A stretch of 64,000 nt of DNA from Deltaproteobacteria bacterium (lineage in GTDB: Bacteria; Desulfobacterota; Desulfomonilia; UBA1062), in assembly GCA_018434685.1 (NCBI GenBank), contig JAHDOV010000023.1, positions 1 through 64,000 of the forward strand, written 5' to 3'. The notes beneath the pieces were generated by a model. It worked only from the letters and a program-made list of their open reading frames with translations. It had not been told where the DNA came from and searched no databases. The stretch's first letter is position 1. Every line of letters starts with the position of its first letter. This document shows positions 50,289-59,005 of the stretch, piece after piece. The position numbers and the translations under genes were made by a program.

Positions 50289-52100
50289 TTATTGCTCTAC
50301 CCGGCATACCTTAAACCCCGCATCTGCAAGGATTTGAGGCATGTTTTTGATAGCGTCTCTGTCTTTATCCTTGTCTTCTTCAGAAAGTTCGTCCCAGGGA
50401 ATAAGGGTGGGGTTTGTCTTTTTCTCATTGTCTTTAACCGGGCCCTTTACCCATCCGTCACGCTTGCGTTCCTTCACAAATCGGTCATGTTCCATCACAG
50501 CCATCAACCCGATCTCTTCATTGGTGAATTCAAAGAGCGGTTCATCCCAGTTTGTCAGTTTCATAATGTCGCAGCCGATAGATGACAGCTTGTTCCTGAT
50601 ATCTTCTGCCTGCTGCCGGTTCGATTCCTTCAATGACTCAGGCAATTCAGTCCAGGGGACCATGGATGGGTTGTCATCTGTTGTGAGGCCCTTCTCCATT
50701 TCACCCATCAAGTAGTTGTAGTGTATGGAAAACGCCAACTGCTCATAGACGCCGCGGGACACCACATCATCTGTGCATGCCTGGTCAATGAGCCCGAAGG
50801 GCAGCAGGTTGTCAAAGCTGTCCTGGAACTTATCACTCCCATTCAGAAGGCTCGAGAGTCCTGTATCGTGCTCCATTCTGAGGATTATGGATATTTCCCG
50901 ACTCGAGATCTTCTGCTTCAGGATCAAGGCCGTCGTTATTGCCAGTGATTCGTTATCCAGGCAGATATATACATTTGTCACATCGCACACATCTTTGTCG
51001 AAGAGGAAAGCACCATGATAAAACTCGGGGCTTTGTACATCCATATCCAGGGCCCTCAATTCACAGATATGTTCAATGTTCCGGTTCTTTAAGCACAAAA
51101 GATCTTTCTTTACCTGTGCATGCTTATCTATGATGGTGATTCGCGGGACATTCATCTTATACTTCAGGCCCCTGTGATATGCCTCTGCGATGCACTCTGT
51201 CAGGTTCTCCCCCAAACGGCCCATACCGACAATCACAATATGCGGCCTGACCGGAGAATGTTCCTGCTTATGGGGGAAAGGCGGATATTTCTCGAGCAGT
51301 ATCCTCGACCCGCTGTCAAAGATATTAAAAAAATCGAGCCTGAAGGCATCATTGGTGCCGAACTGCAGCTCTTTTTCCCTGAGCAGATGGCACAGTTGGG
51401 GGTCCGTCACATGGACAAGGCAAGTGAGCGCCCTGCCCTTTCTCTGCCTGAGCAGTTCCTGAACATGGACCGCCACTTCGACATTCACCCCATCGTCACC
51501 GCAAACAGAGATGAGGTATTTTGCCTTTTCAACCCTGGACCTGTGAAGCAGTCCGGGATTTGTGGCATTGCCCAAAAAGACAACAATGCCCTTTTCATTG
51601 CATCTGCCGATGAAGCTGTTGTCATCATCCTGCTCGATGACAACCACGGTATAGCCTTTCTCCCGGAACCTCTCGGCAAACAACAGGCCCTTGCGGCCAA
51701 GCCCGCAGATGATCACATGATTGTTAGTGAACATTATTCGTATCAGGTTGAACTGTTCGTGGAAGATCTTGGCCAGGCCGGCCAGTGCTGCATAGCCCAT
51801 GAGTGCCGGGGCCAGAACCCGTGCTATCTGCAGCATCCAGTTCAGATCACCGGACACCGATCCGGATTCGAGGATGAAGAGCTGGAGTGAGAGGTAGATA
51901 TTGTCCCATGGGGTGCGATAGATGTGAGCTGAAAGGGAATGTTCCCTAAACCCGAGATATCCGAGAAGAAACGCTGCTGCCCAGCAGGACATTATCAGCG
52001 GCCACTTGTAATCCTCGACTTGTTGGTGAAGATAATTTACAAATCCTTTGATCTTTGATTGGTTGTTTGATGGTTCCAATTTATGCTCTTTGTGAGTCAT
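50289..52100 (-). CDS. Membrane protein with two TrkA-N domains and RyR-like units
   Basis: 603 residues. Two membrane helices (33-51 and 91-112) precede a first TrkA-N nucleotide-binding domain (IICGLGRKG, 131-138) and a second (IVIVGMGRLG, about 288-297), as in potassium-channel RCK proteins, although no TxGYG pore signature is seen. The C-terminus has two ryanodine-receptor-type units, WTELPESLKESNRQQAE and EHDRFVKERKRDGWVKGP...PWDELSEEDK. RyR units in prokaryotes occur in nucleotide-conflict operons and are thought to bind a nucleotide-derived ligand. AGGAGAAGGTGA precedes ATG 52100. A ligand-gated ion flux is inferred. Confidence 0.85.
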   Translation of the reverse strand: MTHKEHKLEPSNNQSKIKGFVNYLHQQVEDYKWPLIMSCWAAAFLLGYLGFREHSLSAHIYRTPWDNIYLSLQLFILESGSVSGDLNWMLQIARVLAPALMGYAALAGLAKIFHEQFNLIRIMFTNNHVIICGLGRKGLLFAERFREKGYTVVVIEQDDDNSFIGRCNEKGIVVFLGNATNPGLLHRSRVEKAKYLISVCGDDGVNVEVAVHVQELLRQRKGRALTCLVHVTDPQLCHLLREKELQFGTNDAFRLDFFNIFDSGSRILLEKYPPFPHKQEHSPVRPHIVIVGMGRLGENLTECIAEAYHRGLKYKMNVPRITIIDKHAQVKKDLLCLKNRNIEHICELRALDMDVQSPEFYHGAFLFDKDVCDVTNVYICLDNESLAITTALILKQKISSREISIILRMEHDTGLSSLLNGSDKFQDSFDNLLPFGLIDQACTDDVVSRGVYEQLAFSIHYNYLMGEMEKGLTTDDNPSMVPWTELPESLKESNRQQAEDIRNKLSSIGCDIMKLTNWDEPLFEFTNEEIGLMAVMEHDRFVKERKRDGWVKGPVKDNEKKTNPTLIPWDELSEEDKDKDRDAIKNMPQILADAGFKVCRVEQ

Positions 52101-52110
52101 TCACCTTCTC

Positions 52111-52269
52111 CTATTTTGTCAGCTCCACACCTCTCGACGGGCACTGCTTGCGAAGCTTGGGAAAAACCTGCTTCACCAGGTGGTTACGTTCAACCATCAT
52201 GTCCCGAGATGTTGATGATACGAAGATACTGATCTCGCGGTTTTTGTCCTGAGCGATCAGGTCTATCAA
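52111..52269 (-). pseudogene. Truncated DUF4062 domain (52 codons)
   Basis: TTG 52269 to TAG 52111-52113 encodes EISIFVSSTSRDMMVERNHL and then VKQVFPKLRKQCPSRGVELTK, which aligns with residues 7-43 of the DUF4062-STAND protein at 42040 but stops where LVDVDLRWGVT would begin. AGGAGG lies seven bases before TTG, and the next gene starts 11 bases after the stop with its own site. It looks like the start of a lost DUF4062 gene kept as an operon leader, or a tiny expressed DUF4062 protein. Confidence 0.7.
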
Positions 52270-52433
52270 GAGATTTCCTCCTCAATGTTAAATATTCAAA
52301 GCAAAATAGAATCGCCAGTCTTCAGCGAATATTCTTGATGTATATCAAGCAGAAAACAGAATATTTATATCATAACCAGGCTCAATGAAAAAGCTCGATG
52401 TATCAACATGTAGATTGTTATCCGACCGGTTGA
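52270..52433. other. Short intergenic spacer
   Basis: The bases between the SLOG gene and the DUF4062 remnant hold a small perfect hairpin, CTTGAT/ATCAAG (52334-52349), and no coding frame. No sigma-54 site with correct spacing is present; a GC..GCC near-match at 52304 has a spacing two bases too long. Confidence 0.4.
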
Positions 52434-54131
52434 TTACACAACATTCTCCAGCTCTGCAAAGCTCATCAGCCGCACCCAGTCCTGCGACTCTGTGAGCATC
52501 AGGCTCTTGGCAGCCAGCAGCATGGATTCGAGCTCTTCATGGGTTTTCACACTTTGATACTGATCATTCAATGTGCTTAAATGATCTGCCATGACCGAGC
52601 TGCGTGAGGCAATGCGCGAGAACTCCATGAGCAGGCGGTAGCCGTTCATGGCGGCAGCAGCGGCAGGCAGCGTGACAGCAATAACAGATATGACCTTCTC
52701 AGCCATATGAACCCAATGCCCAAATAACTGGCCATATATATTCGTCATAGAGATCGCCAGGTGTGCGCAGGTAACTGCAATGGCCAGACCAAACAGCCAT
52801 AGGCCCAACTGTTTGAAGATATGGTTATTTCTCTGGTTAGTTTTTGCTTTGTCCCGGTGGTAATTAAGCTGGTCTACTATCCAGCATGTCTTGATATACT
52901 CTCCATAAGCATCAGCATCTTGCCCTGCAGGCCGCTTGAAAGCCGGTATTGCATAAAGAATCTCATCAAGGGTTTTATTTGCCCAGGTTTCGCTCTCAGC
53001 CGAATACAGACCAACCGGCAGATTGGATGAATGGCTTGGATTCATTCCACATGCAGCCAAGTAGAATGCTGTCCGTATTCCCTCTGTCAGGGCGCGGCAC
53101 CTCAGCCAGTTTTTGTGTACGTGAGCACGGTGAGCACGCAAGATCATTACAAGCAGGCTGATAAGGGAAACCAGCTCACAAAAATATGCCAAAAGAGAGA
53201 TGATGCGATTATCATGAAAGACCACTGCCACAGCCATGAAGAACACTGCCGCAGTGGAGAGGATATATGCGTTCCGGCCCGTATGCTGATATGTTTCTTG
53301 GTTCGCTTTGGCGATGATGGAGGCACGGACATAATATGGAAGAAGATAATCGGATACCACCTGTTTCAATTCCTTGGGGATCGGCTCACCACAGTCTTTG
53401 CCAAATAGCTTGTCGTATTGATTGAGAGAATACGATTGAAATTCCTCATCGCGTATCGGCCAGGCATTGAATGCATCGAGTTTGTCAAGATGACGGGCAT
53501 TGAGTGCACCCCCATTTTCCAATTTAAGATCGTGCTGTTCTTTCGTCGAAATGATGAAAACCGGTTTTCCCTCCTTGATTGCCAGGGATACGATCTCCGC
53601 TGTCCCTCCCCCGCCACGTGCAGGTTTGCCATCCCACAGGGCTATCAGTATGTCGCTGTGCTCAACTACATACTCCCCTATCCTGCGATATCCGCTTCGA
53701 CGAGCATCAACAGTATCTGCCCCCTGTGTGGCATTGGCAACTTTCATGTCCAGTTCGATACAGCGGTGGGACTTTTTGAGTAATGTTGTGAACTCATCTT
53801 TTGATTTAGGAGTGACAAAGTCATCCAGATAGTCTTCCCTTTTGAAAGGAAGTGCAGCGATGAGACGAGTATTGGTTTGCTCAAGCACTATCCGGGCGAC
53901 GAGCCTGTCAGCGCCTTCAGCTAAGGGAGAGATGATAGTGAAAGACACAGGTGTGGCCTGTAATTCTTGTATATTCTTTCGAGATTCTGCATTAAATGCC
54001 TCAAGATACCTGGTTTCCACTATTTCCCTAATTTGCTGTTCAAGATTCTGCTCATCAGTTAAGCTGCGATGGCCGGTTACGCCAATGCGTATACGGAAAG
54101 ACACAATTGATTTCGGTTGTTCTTTATTCAT
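52434..54131 (-). CDS. SLOG-domain protein with C-terminal membrane segments
   Basis: 565 residues. The N-terminal 200 residues are a Rossmann-like SLOG domain: GVTGHR (17-22), SPLAEGAD (68-75) and ALWDGKPARGGGG (164-176) form the nucleotide-binding signature. Residues 285-565 carry two pairs of hydrophobic helices (STAAVFFMAVAVVF, SLISLLVMIL, LFGLAIAVTCAHLAI, SVIAVTLPAAAAAMNG) separated by conserved soluble stretches, like SLATT-type effectors. The likely action is that a nucleotide ligand bound by SLOG opens or assembles a membrane pore. It has a sigma-54 promoter (54251-54266). It leads an apparent minus-strand operon with the RyR/TrkA and TIR-STAND genes, though the 164-base spacer leaves room for a further promoter. 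Confidence 0.85.
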   Translation of the reverse strand: MNKEQPKSIVSFRIRIGVTGHRSLTDEQNLEQQIREIVETRYLEAFNAESRKNIQELQATPVSFTIISPLAEGADRLVARIVLEQTNTRLIAALPFKREDYLDDFVTPKSKDEFTTLLKKSHRCIELDMKVANATQGADTVDARRSGYRRIGEYVVEHSDILIALWDGKPARGGGGTAEIVSLAIKEGKPVFIISTKEQHDLKLENGGALNARHLDKLDAFNAWPIRDEEFQSYSLNQYDKLFGKDCGEPIPKELKQVVSDYLLPYYVRASIIAKANQETYQHTGRNAYILSTAAVFFMAVAVVFHDNRIISLLAYFCELVSLISLLVMILRAHRAHVHKNWLRCRALTEGIRTAFYLAACGMNPSHSSNLPVGLYSAESETWANKTLDEILYAIPAFKRPAGQDADAYGEYIKTCWIVDQLNYHRDKAKTNQRNNHIFKQLGLWLFGLAIAVTCAHLAISMTNIYGQLFGHWVHMAEKVISVIAVTLPAAAAAMNGYRLLMEFSRIASRSSVMADHLSTLNDQYQSVKTHEELESMLLAAKSLMLTESQDWVRLMSFAELENVV

Positions 54132-54250
54132 GTTTATACTTTTATTACAGAAAATTTCCTTCGAGGTAAATCATTGGTTTTTTGTTGCTTCGCCCTGGAT
54201 TGATTTTCTTGGATTGTTTTCTTTTGGAGGTTATGGATTTTATATTAAAC

Positions 54251-54266
54251 AGCAATGGAGATGCCA
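54251..54266 (-). promoter_or_regulatory. Sigma-54 promoter of the SLOG operon
   Basis: On the minus strand, TGGCATCTCCATTGCT has perfect GG and GC elements with ten-base spacing and matches all but two consensus positions. It is about 120 bases before the SLOG start codon. Unlike the other four candidates no CTCAAC pair is seen within the 250-bp divergent region; a single GTCAAAC at 54318 might be a weak site. Confidence 0.75.
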
Positions 54267-54381
54267 CATGTACTATGTTGTTTTTCTTTTAATGTTTATT
54301 GCGATATGATAGTGTGTCAAACTGCAAGCATAATATATTGATACATGTAATCAGCACCAATTTTCATAGAGGAGGATTCTC

Positions 54382-57165
54382 ATGTCACAGAAAATCGTCA
54401 TCTATGGCGACCTGATTCAGGACATCAACCTTCTGGAGCAACCCCTACCCCCGGCGTTCCATTTCCAGACCCTTCCCCATACAGTTCAGAAGACCACCGA
54501 TGGGGGTGTTGCATACATGAAAAAGCTGCTGGAAGGAACGTTGACAGGCTGCACAATTACTGCCCCCCAAGTCGATCAAGGACAATGGGAAAAGAACGCA
54601 GTAAGGGTTTTTCAGACCTGGAAACAGTTTCCTGCATCGGCAAAAAGCAGGAATAAGGTGTGGCGCATCTCCAAACTCATGGGTCGATCATCTTGTACAG
54701 AGATTCCCAAAGTCATTAAATCGATTAAAAAAGCCCCTCAGGCAGATCTCATGTTGATAGACAGTATGGGGATGGGCTTCTTAGGAAAAGAATTGATGTG
54801 GGAAGACCCGAAGGCAACTCACCTGAAAGAGTCTGAAAAATGGGAGCCGTTTGAGTCTCTGGTGAGAAAGGTGAACCCAAAAGATATAATTTTCAAGCTC
54901 TCTTCTTTTCGTGAAGGCCTTCCACTGCCCTGCACCTCTGAATTATTGAAAAAGACCACGGTAATTCTTTCGGTCAAGGCACTCCGGGAACGGGGGGCTG
55001 ACATTTCAGAAGGGCTGTCCTGGGACAAGACCATCGAGGACACAGTCAGGGAATTCAGCAATGGACTCTCCAGTCATGACCTGGCTCTGTGCAAGCGCGT
55101 GGTGGTGCTCTTCTCCACCGAGGGGGCTGCAGTCTTCGAGCCTGAAAAAGAACCCGGCAAAGAAGAAATCAAGTATTTGAAAAAATTCATCTACCATCCC
55201 TGCCAATACGAAGGGACTTTCAAGACACAGCACCCCGGTCATTTCTTCGGCGACATCTCAATACTCACCGCTGCCATCATACGTCATATCATGGATCCGA
55301 AAGGATTCCCCCTGTTTGCAGCTCTTTGTCTTGGTCTGTCGGCCATGCGCACTGTTCACGAAAAAGGGATTACAGAAGACAAAACAGGCCAATTTGATAT
55401 CAACATGCCTGCAAAGACAGCCTGTGACCTCCTTTCACTTCCGTACACTCTGAAAGAATTAGAGAATACAAAAGGGGCTACGAAAAAGAAAGAAAAGGAA
55501 AGAAAAGAACAAATAGAAAGCATAAAAAAACAGCTCAATGACTGCCTCAATAAGTTTGCCTGCTCGTTCCAGCACGACCTGCTCCACGATGGTGAGTTGA
55601 AAAAACAGCATGAGGGAGAATCCAATCTCCTGCGAGATACCACCGGTTTTGGCTATGAATACGTGGCTGCCAAGGCATCTGAGATCGTCATAAAGGGTGC
55701 GCGAAAGGCATTGAATCATGTCCCCATTGTCTCATATGGCAATTTCCTGACCGCTGACCGGCAAGAGATCGAACGGATCAATTCCATAAGAAAACTGATC
55801 ACTACCTACTGTGCAGCACCTGGTGACAACAAGCCCCTCTCCATCGCAGTCTTCGGACCTCCGGGCGCAGGCAAGTCCTTTGCCATTAAACAGCTGGCCA
55901 ACGAGCTCGGCTTCGAGAAGAAACTGATCCATGAGTTCAACCTCTCCCAGTTCTGCAGAGATACTATGCAGGAACTCCATACCGCATTCCACCAGGTCCG
56001 TGATGCCTCCATGAAGGGTAAAATCCCACTCATCTTCTGGGATGAGTTCGACACCGACAAATACCAGTGGCTCAAGGAGTTCCTTGCGCCCATGCAGGAT
56101 GCCGAATTCAGGGTCGGCAGTGTCACTCATCCCTTCAACAAGGCGATCTTCATCTTTGCAGGAGGAGTAACCAAAACGTTTCAGGAACTCGATGCGCGAA
56201 AGGATGATGAGTATAACAAGGGACAAAAAGTTCCCGATTTCATAAGTCGTCTCAGGGGGTATGTAAACATCAAGGGACCAAATAAACCCGGAAGTGACGA
56301 CCAAGAAAAGGAATCTGTAAATGAAACAGACCCCAATCAGGTAAAGGAACCTGTAAAGGAAACAGACTCCAACCATGAGTATCTCATTCGCCGGGCTATA
56401 CTGTTCCGCTCAATCCTGGAGCGTTTCTGCAGTCATCTGATCGGGGATGACGGCACTGCTGCAGTGAGCGGTCCGCTGGTACAGGCATTCCTGCGGGTTA
56501 AGAAGTACAAGCACGGTGCGCGGTCCATGGAATCGCTCATCACCATGAGCAGCCTTGGAGGTGTCAGTTTCTTTGGTGAATCTTCACTGCCGTCGGATGA
56601 CCTTATGAACCTTCATGTGGATGTGAAAAACTTCCGCACACATCTACAGGCAAACACTCTGGAACAGCCCATAATAGAACTGATCGCCGCAGCATATCAC
56701 GAGGCATGGTGCCAAGAGAAAAAGGATCAAGGCTACGAGCTGGGTGAGGTTCGATGTGACGATGAAACCAAGAAGAAAACCCACCCGCTGCTGAAAGCTT
56801 ATACCGAGCTCAGCGAAAAGGATAAAGAGGCTAACAGGATAACCGCGCGGCTCACCCAGCCAAAGCTCAACAATGTCGGGTTAAAGCTGGCATGGAAATG
56901 CGGTGTGGATAAAACCGACATCGACCTTAACGAATATAAGGAAACGCTCAGCAATATCGAGCACGATATCTGGCTGAGAGAGCATCTTCTGAGCGGCTAC
57001 GAGGATGCAGACAACACAGAAGATATACTCCGCCTTCACAGGAATATGAGGCAGTTCAAAGAACTGAGCGATGAAGATAAAAAGCTCGACAGTGTCATCA
57101 TAGAAGCATTGGAAGAGGTTTTAGAAGACAAGCAGTACACGTTGGGGCCTGCCGAGAAAGAATAG
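54382..57165 (+). CDS. PfkB-like / AAA+ ATPase / RyR-like fusion protein
   Basis: 927 residues. The N-terminal 330 residues resemble the ribokinase (PfkB) fold: IVIYGDLIQDINL at the start and GHFFGDISILTAA near 286-298, although the catalytic GAGD is altered. A charged helical linker (KKKEKERKEQIESIKK) leads to an AAA+ domain with P-loop GPPGAGKS (492-499) and Walker B LIFWDEFDTD. The C-terminus has two RyR-like units, HEAWCQEKKDQGYEL and EHDIWLREHLLSGYED. GAGGAGG precedes the start. It is divergent from the SLOG gene; both strands of this island thus use RyR-type domains. The enzymatic role is unknown; a ligand-dependent chaperone or remodeller is plausible. Confidence 0.82.
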   Translation: MSQKIVIYGDLIQDINLLEQPLPPAFHFQTLPHTVQKTTDGGVAYMKKLLEGTLTGCTITAPQVDQGQWEKNAVRVFQTWKQFPASAKSRNKVWRISKLMGRSSCTEIPKVIKSIKKAPQADLMLIDSMGMGFLGKELMWEDPKATHLKESEKWEPFESLVRKVNPKDIIFKLSSFREGLPLPCTSELLKKTTVILSVKALRERGADISEGLSWDKTIEDTVREFSNGLSSHDLALCKRVVVLFSTEGAAVFEPEKEPGKEEIKYLKKFIYHPCQYEGTFKTQHPGHFFGDISILTAAIIRHIMDPKGFPLFAALCLGLSAMRTVHEKGITEDKTGQFDINMPAKTACDLLSLPYTLKELENTKGATKKKEKERKEQIESIKKQLNDCLNKFACSFQHDLLHDGELKKQHEGESNLLRDTTGFGYEYVAAKASEIVIKGARKALNHVPIVSYGNFLTADRQEIERINSIRKLITTYCAAPGDNKPLSIAVFGPPGAGKSFAIKQLANELGFEKKLIHEFNLSQFCRDTMQELHTAFHQVRDASMKGKIPLIFWDEFDTDKYQWLKEFLAPMQDAEFRVGSVTHPFNKAIFIFAGGVTKTFQELDARKDDEYNKGQKVPDFISRLRGYVNIKGPNKPGSDDQEKESVNETDPNQVKEPVKETDSNHEYLIRRAILFRSILERFCSHLIGDDGTAAVSGPLVQAFLRVKKYKHGARSMESLITMSSLGGVSFFGESSLPSDDLMNLHVDVKNFRTHLQANTLEQPIIELIAAAYHEAWCQEKKDQGYELGEVRCDDETKKKTHPLLKAYTELSEKDKEANRITARLTQPKLNNVGLKLAWKCGVDKTDIDLNEYKETLSNIEHDIWLREHLLSGYEDADNTEDILRLHRNMRQFKELSDEDKKLDSVIIEALEEVLEDKQYTLGPAEKE

Positions 57166-57303
57166 GCAACTTAGGGATCTGAATCTTGAGATACAGCCTG
57201 AAGAAGACAGGGTGCTAGATATACGAAGAGAGATGTTCTGTATCAAACTAAAATATTGTTGTGTACATTAAAACCGTGATGAAATGTATTATGAGGGTTC
57301 GCG

Positions 57304-57711
57304 ATGCCAAAACGTGTGTTCATAAGTTTTAAGGCTGAGGATAAGAAAAAAGTTGATGGTCTCCGTCTGCTTGCAAAGAATCCCAACTATGAACTCGAGT
57401 TTTATGATGAATCAATACGTGCTGCTATTGACAGCCGAAATGCAGTGTATATTAAAAGCATTATTCGGGAGAAAATCGAGAGAAGTGGGGTAGTTTTGTG
57501 CCTGGTAAATACTGATATGCACACAAGTTCCTGGGTGAATTGGGAATTGGAGACCGCTATAAAGCTGGATAAACCAATTGTAGCTATGGCAGTAAAGGAT
57601 GTGCAGGAGGCAATATTGCCAACACCAATTCGAGGGAAAGTACATTTCTACTCATGGAACCCTGCATCACTTGGTAGCTACCTGGTGAATGCCGGAATTA
57701 TAGGATCATAA
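57304..57711 (+). CDS. TIR-like protein, ThsB/DUF1863 family
   Basis: 135 residues, a complete single-domain TIR-like protein. KRVFISFKAEDKKKVDGL, YDESI, IKSIIREKIERSGVVLCLV and SSWVNWELETAIKLDKPIV fit the DUF1863 family that includes the Thoeris sensor ThsB; the glutamate in WELE is in the catalytic position. ThsB enzymes make a cyclic ADP-ribose isomer that activates the SLOG-containing ThsA. No ThsA (SIR2-SLOG) is in the window; the closest SLOG protein is at 52434. GAGGG precedes ATG 57304. Confidence 0.88.
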   Translation: MPKRVFISFKAEDKKKVDGLRLLAKNPNYELEFYDESIRAAIDSRNAVYIKSIIREKIERSGVVLCLVNTDMHTSSWVNWELETAIKLDKPIVAMAVKDVQEAILPTPIRGKVHFYSWNPASLGSYLVNAGIIGS

Positions 57712-57870
57712 TAGCACCGAATCCTGGCCCCCTACGATATCCCATTTCGAATACTGGTTTATTTTAATTACAGCCTCGACTTCGCCCGCTACATGTTTCC
57801 CTTCCTTGTCAAATTGTCGCACGAATTCTACCGAGATGTTATAGAGATCTGCCCTTACGGTAAATACTGT
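57706..57870 (-). pseudogene. Possible C-terminal gene remnant
   Basis: Between stop codons the minus strand reads 54 residues including ADLYNISVEFVRQFDKEG and AVIKINQYSKWDIVGGQDS, with protein-like composition, but there is no start codon or ribosome-binding site. It ends inside the last codons of the TIR gene. Likely a decayed fragment; the parent family is not recognised. Confidence 0.35.
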
Positions 57871-57901
57871 TTACTCTGAATCCGTCCTCAATTTCCCTCT
57901 T

Positions 57902-57966
57902 AACTCAACATGTTATCCATCAAAACTCAACCTATCTCAGCCAAGTTCACAGCAAATATTGTCAAC
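57902..57966 (+). promoter_or_regulatory. Candidate enhancer-binding sites for the promoter at 57995
   Basis: AACTCAAC at 57902-57909 and at 57924-57931 are 22 bases apart, and GTCAAC follows at 57961-57966. They lie 30-93 bases upstream of the -24 element, a usual distance for a sigma-54 activator. Confidence 0.6.
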
Positions 57967-57994
57967 TAGATTGATTTACAGGGTAATTTATCAC

Positions 57995-58010
57995 TGGCAC
58001 AGTCGTTGCT
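57995..58010 (+). promoter_or_regulatory. Sigma-54 promoter of the MoxR cassette
   Basis: TGGCACAGTCGTTGCT differs from the sigma-54 consensus at one position only and has the exact GG-N10-GC spacing. It is 41-56 bases before the MoxR start codon. This is the strongest of the five candidates. Confidence 0.87.
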
Positions 58011-58050
58011 CAAATTGTTCCTGCTATAAAGACATAGAGGGGAGGCAGAG

Positions 58051-59004
58051 ATGGGACAAATGAAATGCCCTGAGAAAACAACAACCATGAAAAGAGCCGG
58101 TTCGGGAGGAGGCAAGGCTATGGAGGTTAACAGAATCAGCATCAACGGCAAGACAGTCCAGCTCGGCCAGCCATACCGGGCGCAAACCTCGGAACTTGTG
58201 GGCAGGGACAGGGAGATGAAGAAGATCCTGGCCGCATGGATGGGCAGTGCGGGCGACATAACTCTCTCGCCTCTCCTGGTGGGAGGCCCGGGCATGGGCA
58301 AGAACCGCCTGGTCTACGAATGCGCCCGTGTCTGTGCAAAGGAGCTTTACATATTCCAGGGGCACGAAGACGTCTCTGCCGAAGACCTCATATGTGCGGT
58401 ACGGTTCAGCGACGACCGTGAAAGGCAGATGGACTATATTATGTCACCCATTGTCACGGCCATGATCAGGGGCGGCATATGCTTCATCGACGAGATAGCC
58501 AAGATAAGGCCACGGGCCCTTGCCCCTCTGGCAAGCCTGCTTGACGAACGCCGCTACATCGATTCAATCATCCTCGGTGAGCGTATCTATGCGCACCCTG
58601 GCTTCCGCCTGGTCGGGGCCACCAACACCATCGATTTGCAGCAGAACCAGCTCCCTGACTTCATCCAGTCGAGGATGCGGCCTGTTATAACCGTTGAGTT
58701 TCCCGGACGTGCAGAGATAGACGCCATCGTCACCTCCCGTTTCCACAGCCTCAACTCCAGGAGCCGTCCTCTGCTCGATAAGTACTGGAATCTCTGGGCG
58801 GAGCGTTATGGAGACCATCCGCCCACCCCGCGCGACAGCATCTACATCTTCGGCTATGCCCACAAGCTTGCCGATTTCGAATCCGCCGGCAGTGACAGGC
58901 CGCTTGTGCTGGATGGATCGGTCAAGGCAGCTCCCATAACAGAGGCCCACATCGCCCGTGCCATGGAGGCGTTCTTTAAGCCAACCGACAAGAGGAGCGC
59001 CTGA
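58051..59004 (+). CDS. MoxR-type AAA+ ATPase
   Basis: 317 residues. After a 45-residue lead, VGRDREMKKIL starts the AAA+ core; the Walker A is GGPGMGKN (78-85), where asparagine replaces the usual Ser/Thr after lysine. Walker B GGICFIDEIAKI, sensor 1 GATNTIDLQQ and the arginine-finger region FIQSRMRPVI are MoxR-like. MoxR proteins are chaperone-like ATPases that usually act with a partner protein. It is the first gene of a cassette with the 766-aa and TPR genes. GGGAGG precedes ATG 58051; ATG 58120 is an alternative start. Confidence 0.86.
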   Translation: MGQMKCPEKTTTMKRAGSGGGKAMEVNRISINGKTVQLGQPYRAQTSELVGRDREMKKILAAWMGSAGDITLSPLLVGGPGMGKNRLVYECARVCAKELYIFQGHEDVSAEDLICAVRFSDDRERQMDYIMSPIVTAMIRGGICFIDEIAKIRPRALAPLASLLDERRYIDSIILGERIYAHPGFRLVGATNTIDLQQNQLPDFIQSRMRPVITVEFPGRAEIDAIVTSRFHSLNSRSRPLLDKYWNLWAERYGDHPPTPRDSIYIFGYAHKLADFESAGSDRPLVLDGSVKAAPITEAHIARAMEAFFKPTDKRSA

Positions 59005-59005
59005 C

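Larger units (their letters stand above)
57712..58050. other. Intergenic region with the MoxR-cassette promoter
   Basis: 339 bases between the TIR gene and MoxR. Apart from the remnant above it contains three CTCAAC/GTCAAC sites and a sigma-54 promoter (57995-58010). Confidence 0.6.

Noticed and set aside
52304-52321. A further GC-N-GCC sigma-54-like sequence ahead of the DUF4062 remnant
   Set aside because: Spacing between the two elements is two bases too long.
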